Source: Owenia fusiformis (taxonomy: Eukaryota; Annelida; Polychaeta; Sabellida; Oweniidae). From it: 64,000 nucleotides of DNA. The stretch lies in the NCBI GenBank assembly GCA_903813345.2, contig CAIIXF020000002.1, forward strand, positions 18,362,813 through 18,426,812, given 5' to 3'. Below are positions 59,470 through 64,000 of this stretch, piece by piece. The notes under the pieces were generated by a model. The model was not told where the DNA came from. It saw nothing but the letters and a program-made list of their open reading frames with translations, and ran no database searches. A program made the position numbers and the translations under genes. Position 1 is the stretch's first letter, and every line of letters begins with the position of its first letter.

Positions 59470-60640
59470 TCCAGTGATCTTGGCTTGGCTTCCTTCCCAT
59501 GTGTGGGTCATCTTCACTTGGATTCCTATGGGTGGCTAGGTTTCCATTTGTGGCTCGATGCTTATCTTCCAGCAGTTGACTCATCTTCCAGAGGGCAGCC
59601 TGACTTCCTGTAGGATGACCATCTTGGCTTGACTTCCAATTGATGGCTAGGTTTCCATTTGTGGGTCATCTTCACTTGGATTCCTATGGTGGCTAGGTTT
59701 CCATTTGTGGCTAGGTTTCCATTTGTGGCTAGGTTTCCATTTGTGGCTAGATGCTTATCTTCCAGCAGTTGACTCATCTTCCAGAGGGCAGCCTGACTTT
59801 CTGTAGGATGACCATCTTGGCTTGACTTCAAATTGATGGCTAGGTTTCCATTTGTGGGTCATCTTCACTTGGATTCCTATGGTGGCTAGGTTTCCATTTG
59901 TGGCTAGATGCTTATCTTCCAGCAGTTGACTCATCTTCCAGAGGGCAGCCTGACTTCCTGTAGGATGACCATCTTGGCTTGACTTCCAATTGATGGCTAG
60001 GTTTCCATTTGTTGGTCATCTTCACTTGGATTCCTATGGTGGCTAGGTTTCCATTTGTGGCTAGATGCTTATCTTCCAGCAGTTGACTCATCTTCCAGAG
60101 GGCAGCCTGACTTCCTGTAGGATGACCATCTTGGCTTGACTTCCAATTGATGGCTAGGTTTCCATTTGTTGGTCATCTTCACTTGGATTCCTATGGTGGC
60201 TAGGTTTCCATTTGTGGCTAGATGCTTATCTTCCAGCAGTTGACTCATCTTCCAGAGGGCAGCCTGACTTCCTGTAGGATGACCATCTTGGTTTGACTTC
60301 CAATTGATGGATACGTTTCCATTTGTGGCTTGATGCTTATTTGTGGCTCATCTTCCAGCAGGTGGCTATCTTCCAGCAGGCAGCTATCTTCCAACAGGTG
60401 ACTCATCTTCCAACAGGTGACTCATCTTCCAGCAGGTGACTCATCTTCCAGCAGGTGACTCATCTTCCAGCAGGTGACTCATCTTCCAGAGGGCAGCTTG
60501 ACTTCCTGTAGCATGACCATTTTGGCTTGACTTCCAATTGATGACCTGGCTTCCATTTGTTGCTCATCTCCCAGCAGGTGCCTCGGTCTTCCAGAGGCCA
60601 GTTTGGATTCCTGTTTGTTGTTCAGATTCTAGTGGGCTTC
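59470..60640. repeat. Tandem array, 157-bp unit with 18-bp sub-repeats
   Basis: The marker ggatgaccatcttgg recurs at 59613, 59806, 59963, 60120 and 60277: spacings 193, 157, 157, 157. The 193-bp unit has two extra copies of an 18-bp word (ggctaggtttccatttgt). The right edge (60340-60490) is a run of another 18-bp word, catcttccagcaggtgac. Open frames through it are repeat by-products. Confidence 0.9.
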
Positions 60641-60752
60641 TAATCTCCAGGCTAAAGGTAAATCTGAAAGCAATACTATATATTAGGAAATGAAATATTG
60701 TACTTACTCGACTATGATCCTAGAGACCTCTCCTGTCTTGGACAATGCTATT

Positions 60753-60899
60753 TTAGGCGTATAAGACATCACCAATGGTAGTTATAACAGTATGATATGT
60801 GGGTACAAATGCTGTAGACGGATGGTGTAGACTTTGTATCCTCTCTGACACTTCTCGGACAACACAGAATTTTTCATGGCCAGGGTAAGAGGAGGGCAC
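60753..60899 (-). CDS. Probable last coding exon of an unrecognised gene
   Basis: After a strong 3' splice site (TATGTACTTCCAG) the frame encodes VPSSYPGHEKFCVVREVSER and ends TYHTVITTIGDVLYA and a stop: 48 residues, phase 0. The composition is protein-like and unlike its flanks. Earlier exons should lie at higher coordinates (minus strand) but none was recognised up to 64 kb. The 3' splice site neighbourhood (gctgactttttcct..gtacttccag) has a diverged duplicate on the minus strand at 57115-57077. Confidence 0.4.
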   Translation of the reverse strand: MPSSYPGHEKFCVVREVSERIQSLHHPSTAFVPTYHTVITTIGDVLYA

Positions 60900-61374
60900 C
60901 TGGAAGTACATACAAAATAGGAAAAAGTCAGCAATGAGATAATGACTTCTTTTAGGTTCAACCGATTGCTTGGAAGCAGTTAAACTCAAACCAAAGTTGA
61001 CTTGGGGTTGAGTTTGACTGAGTTGGAGTTGATTTTGGGTTGAGATGACCTGTCACCTGTATGTAAATATGACGTGCAAGAACCAGAGATGATTTCACAC
61101 TACCCTACCATGTGACCACGTTTAAAAGGGAAACAGGGTACAATTAAGTTGCAAATGAGGGACGTGGGTTTAATTCCATATTTCTGAACGTAAAATACAT
61201 TTTACATTCATTTATTGTGATAAACCTGCACATGGCTCCAAAACACAATATGTTGACATATATTGTTTTTACATTTTGAAGCTGTTATATAAAGTTTATG
61301 TAAATAAAAAAAATTTTTCTGCGTAATATCAAAGAACAATCATTAAGTTAAAAAATAAAAAAGTGATTGCAGGA

Positions 61375-61440
61375 CTCCTGCTTGCTGAGCGAGCATTGTA
61401 CCGCAAGGCTACCGATCGCGAGATATTATGATTGACGGGA
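61375..61440 (-). other. tRNA-like relic
   Basis: On the minus strand GGTAGCCTTGCGGTACAATG followed by CTCGCTCAGCAAGCAGGAG resembles the D-arm and anticodon arm of a tRNA with loop CTCAGCAA. The T-arm is poor (tcctgcaatca). A decayed tRNA or tRNA-derived SINE is likely. Confidence 0.35.
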
Positions 61441-61657
61441 GTAATTAAACGCTACTTAAGTTGAATGCTATAATTCGGAAGTGACGTCACGTTCTTAATT
61501 TAGAAACCTTCCCAAAATCATATTGTCGTCACCAATCAGAGCAATTCAATGAAAAATCTCTGAAATGACACATTTATCGTAAGTATTTATACACAAGATT
61601 TGCCCCATTTGTTCATCATTCTATAATCTTTATTAAGCTCAAAATGATAAAGTTCAC

Positions 61658-61687
61658 CCCCGAAACAACCCAAGATTACGTTTCGGG
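61658..61687. repeat. Short hairpin CCCCGAAAC / GTTTCGGGG
   Basis: A 9-bp perfect stem with a 12-base loop. No associated gene was identified. Confidence 0.5.
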
Positions 61688-61689
61688 GA

Positions 61690-63280
61690 AACAGCAGCTT
61701 TAAACTTCCATCTACCTTTATCAAGACTTTCAAAAAGTATAATAGTCAAATATTGTTTCAGTTATGAGCTTTTAAAGACGATAAATTATTCAAAATGTAA
61801 CGTGTCAACAGCGGATATTTGCCAGATTTTTGGAAAAATAACTGTTTTTAAAAAAGAATGCGCGAGAATTTTGAAAGGAGTGTAATTGCTTTGACAACTT
61901 CATTAAAGCAGCTTTAAAATGATATATAACTTAAATCAGAATATCTACCTATATTCCAAAGCATTAAAGTTACATCCATGCGATACCCTAAAAACACAAG
62001 TGCACCATCTTTTTGCGACGTGTCACAGCATTTGAAATATTCTAATGACGCCCCTTGTATGCATTCCTGCATCAATGAACTCCAATGAAACATATCATTC
62101 CTTCTATTATTCATTATATTCTGGCTTTGAATGTCAAATACAGCTCCATGTACCACTGGATTAGGATATCAAGCACATTAGAAATAATGATTGGCACATG
62201 TATGTCATTATTGTACTCGTCTGAATTAAGATTAATCAATTACATTGAGTTAGTTCAAAAATATACCATCACACTATTGTACAAAACATGAGTCTAGTAT
62301 ATTATTGACTATATCAGAATTTTTTGTGTAAAACCAGCGAATTGTGTCAGTATAATCATCTTACTCATCAACTTTTGCAACTGTGTACTATGACATATCA
62401 AATATTTTAAAATTTAAAACGATATTATTTACATTCTTTCTTCAACCATCATATAACTTGGAACATGGACTTCACTACTGCACCACTGAAGTTAAGCGAA
62501 TAGCAATATCGACCCATTCCGAGCACCAAACGTATTAACCTTTTGACTAAGCAGTTGATATACTCAAATGCGACCTGGTTGAAAGCAAAATATTTGCACA
62601 TGCACGATCAAGATATAGGGTAGTGTCGATTTTAAAAATACAGTTTAAGTTATTGGCACCTGTAAGGATTAATTCCCGCTCTATTCAAAAACTTGTCATG
62701 ACCTTTCAGTCGGTTTTACTGCTTCTAAACAATCAATTGAACCCCAAAAAAGAAATCTAAAGCTTATTGTGCAATAATATATGGAAACAAGAACACAAAC
62801 ACGTACAACATATCCCCAACAAGAAGATTTTAGGATGGAAAATCCAAAATGGCAACCTCAAAATTTACCCAGAATGCAAAAAACTTAACCTTGGTTCAAG
62901 ATTTTCATACTAAGATTGGTTTAAATTGATTGGATATTTAAATAAATGCACTGTTACTATAATAGGCAAACTTTCTGAAACATTCAGTGAATGCAAGGTC
63001 CATAATGTTAATTTCATCTTTTGTTTATTATTGTGTTAAGAAAGTTGACTAAATAGAACGTCATATTCACATGGGCGTGCAAATGTATAGCATCGTGAAA
63101 ATAGCGGCTACCAGCTAACGGATTGATTGCAATTTGATGGCAAAATCATTTAAATATGAATAGTACCTGCTGTGCGTCCCATTGGTAGCTGAGCTAAATA
63201 TCGTTTTAATCTGGTATTAAAGCAGAAACTAACACCGACTATCAAGGTTTTCGGAAATTGAAAATATAGGAAGTACACCT
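61690..63280. other. Stretch without a supported gene
   Basis: AT-rich. The minus-strand frame 62156-61914 and the plus-strand frame 62085-62291 overlap in opposite directions and neither looks like a known protein. Confidence 0.35.
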
Positions 63281-63290
63281 AGCGCATGCG

Positions 63291-63475
63291 CTTAGACACA
63301 ATACATATCATGTGTTTGATCGGGTTTAACCCCGAGTTCAAATAATTATAATGTAAACCTGTATTGAGATGACCCACGTCTCTGATTGGTCAAAATGAAC
63401 AAACAAAAATGGCGGATTTAAAATTTTCTAATAATGCTTTAAGTAATATTATGTTAATTTCTGGCGTGTAAACAA
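63291..63475 (+). promoter_or_regulatory. Promoter-like region with NRF1-type palindrome and ATGGCGG start
   Basis: AGCGCATGCGCT (63291-63302) is a 12-bp palindrome containing the NRF1 core GCGCATGCGC. A CCAAT-type word (attggt) lies at 63384. An ATG in strong context (aaaATGGCGG, 63409) opens a 20-codon frame, MADLKFSNNALSNIMLISGV. A GTAAT donor could end it after 11 codons. If real, the gene runs off the right edge. Its similarity to the inward ATGGCGGA starts of transposons in this window is a caution. Confidence 0.25.
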
Positions 63476-64000
63476 AATATCATAGCTTGTTATTTCACAT
63501 CAAGATAAAGAAAGATGTAAGGAATATGCTTAAATCGATTATAACATCACAAAGACGCCTTATATTCGAAAACTAACTGGCGAGAATTTGCGCAAACGAA
63601 GGAGGTACGCAAGAGACGTAATATGTCAGTCATCACTAAAGCTCTTGGGCTTTCCCTCATCTTATAACACATTTTAAGCTTGTTTGATCATGTGACAATG
63701 GAATAAAAAGTCATGTGATCACTGTAAGTCGACAAACGGGTTGTTCGATATTGCAACTTCAAACTGACTGATTAATTTATGCAAATCAATAGGTAAATCT
63801 GGTAGCTGGTAGTCGCTATTTGCAATCGCAAATATAAGCTTTAAGGATTGAATATTGATATTTGTGGGTATTTTATAGGGTGTATTTTTGAATTGCCCGC
63901 AGGCGAGTGCAGTGCATAATATTTAATAAGTAATCCACGAGCATTAATGGACTAAGTATTTGTCATCCTTTATGGATGAACATAAATGAACTAAGTATTT

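Noticed and set aside
59410-59831. Frames with LATNGN repeats
   Set aside because: Translation of the 157-bp/18-bp tandem array.
61914-62291. Two opposing open frames of 80 and 68 codons
   Set aside because: They overlap each other, have no recognisable domain and no splice context.

Overview
The window reads as nuclear DNA of an invertebrate animal, probably marine. It is AT-rich, genes are split by introns with GT..AG borders, and the recognisable gene pieces are animal genes. Most of the rest is transposon-derived. No rRNA, CRISPR or bacterial operon structure is visible. The species cannot be fixed from the sequence.

Layout. 1-1600 (+): the 3' part of a serine alpha/beta-hydrolase gene with a membrane-spanning insertion. 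2.04-4.38 kb: a minisatellite of 37- and 34-bp units. 9.58-11.66 kb (-): the first four coding exons of centrosomal protein CEP135, with a small inverted-repeat element in two of its introns. 13.4-28 kb: a dense transposon block. It holds three Mutator-like elements sharing one terminal sequence, with 9-10 bp target duplications (one encloses a zinc-finger exon), a 5-kb long-inverted-repeat element, a Transib-like element, a decayed mariner and pogo-like pieces. 28-34.7 kb: decayed repeats, hairpin families and one possible gene fragment.

34.7-40.2 kb is a nested stack. A CR1/L2-like LINE (-) is split by a 3652-bp element with CACGGTG termini and a 5-bp duplication. Excising that element rejoins the LINE reading frame exactly. 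The element carries spliced 5' gene ends pointing inward from both termini, and a third element with the same logic (525 bp, palindromic, 5-bp duplication) sits inside it. 40.9-45.3 kb: further foldback elements. 46.4-53.6 kb: two copies of an old repeat carrying reverse-transcriptase remnants. Each copy is interrupted by a different transposon (TA-type, TTAA-type) and each supplies the empty site for the other. 55.1-56.1 kb: a decayed Tc1/mariner-type element. 56.6-60.6 kb: tandem repeats, including a 157-bp array. 60.75-60.9 kb (-): a plausible last exon of an unrecognised gene. 63.3-63.5 kb: promoter-like sequence.

The most interesting thread is the set of three elements at 23497-24280, 35072-38723 and 37473-37997. 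All have CAC-starting termini, perfect 5-bp target duplications and an inward-facing ATGGC start codon 50-88 nt inside each end, usually with a TAACG motif upstream. This suggests a Transib/RAG-like family with two convergent genes. The hydrolase and CEP135 do not visibly work together; they are ordinary genes in a transposon-rich neighbourhood.
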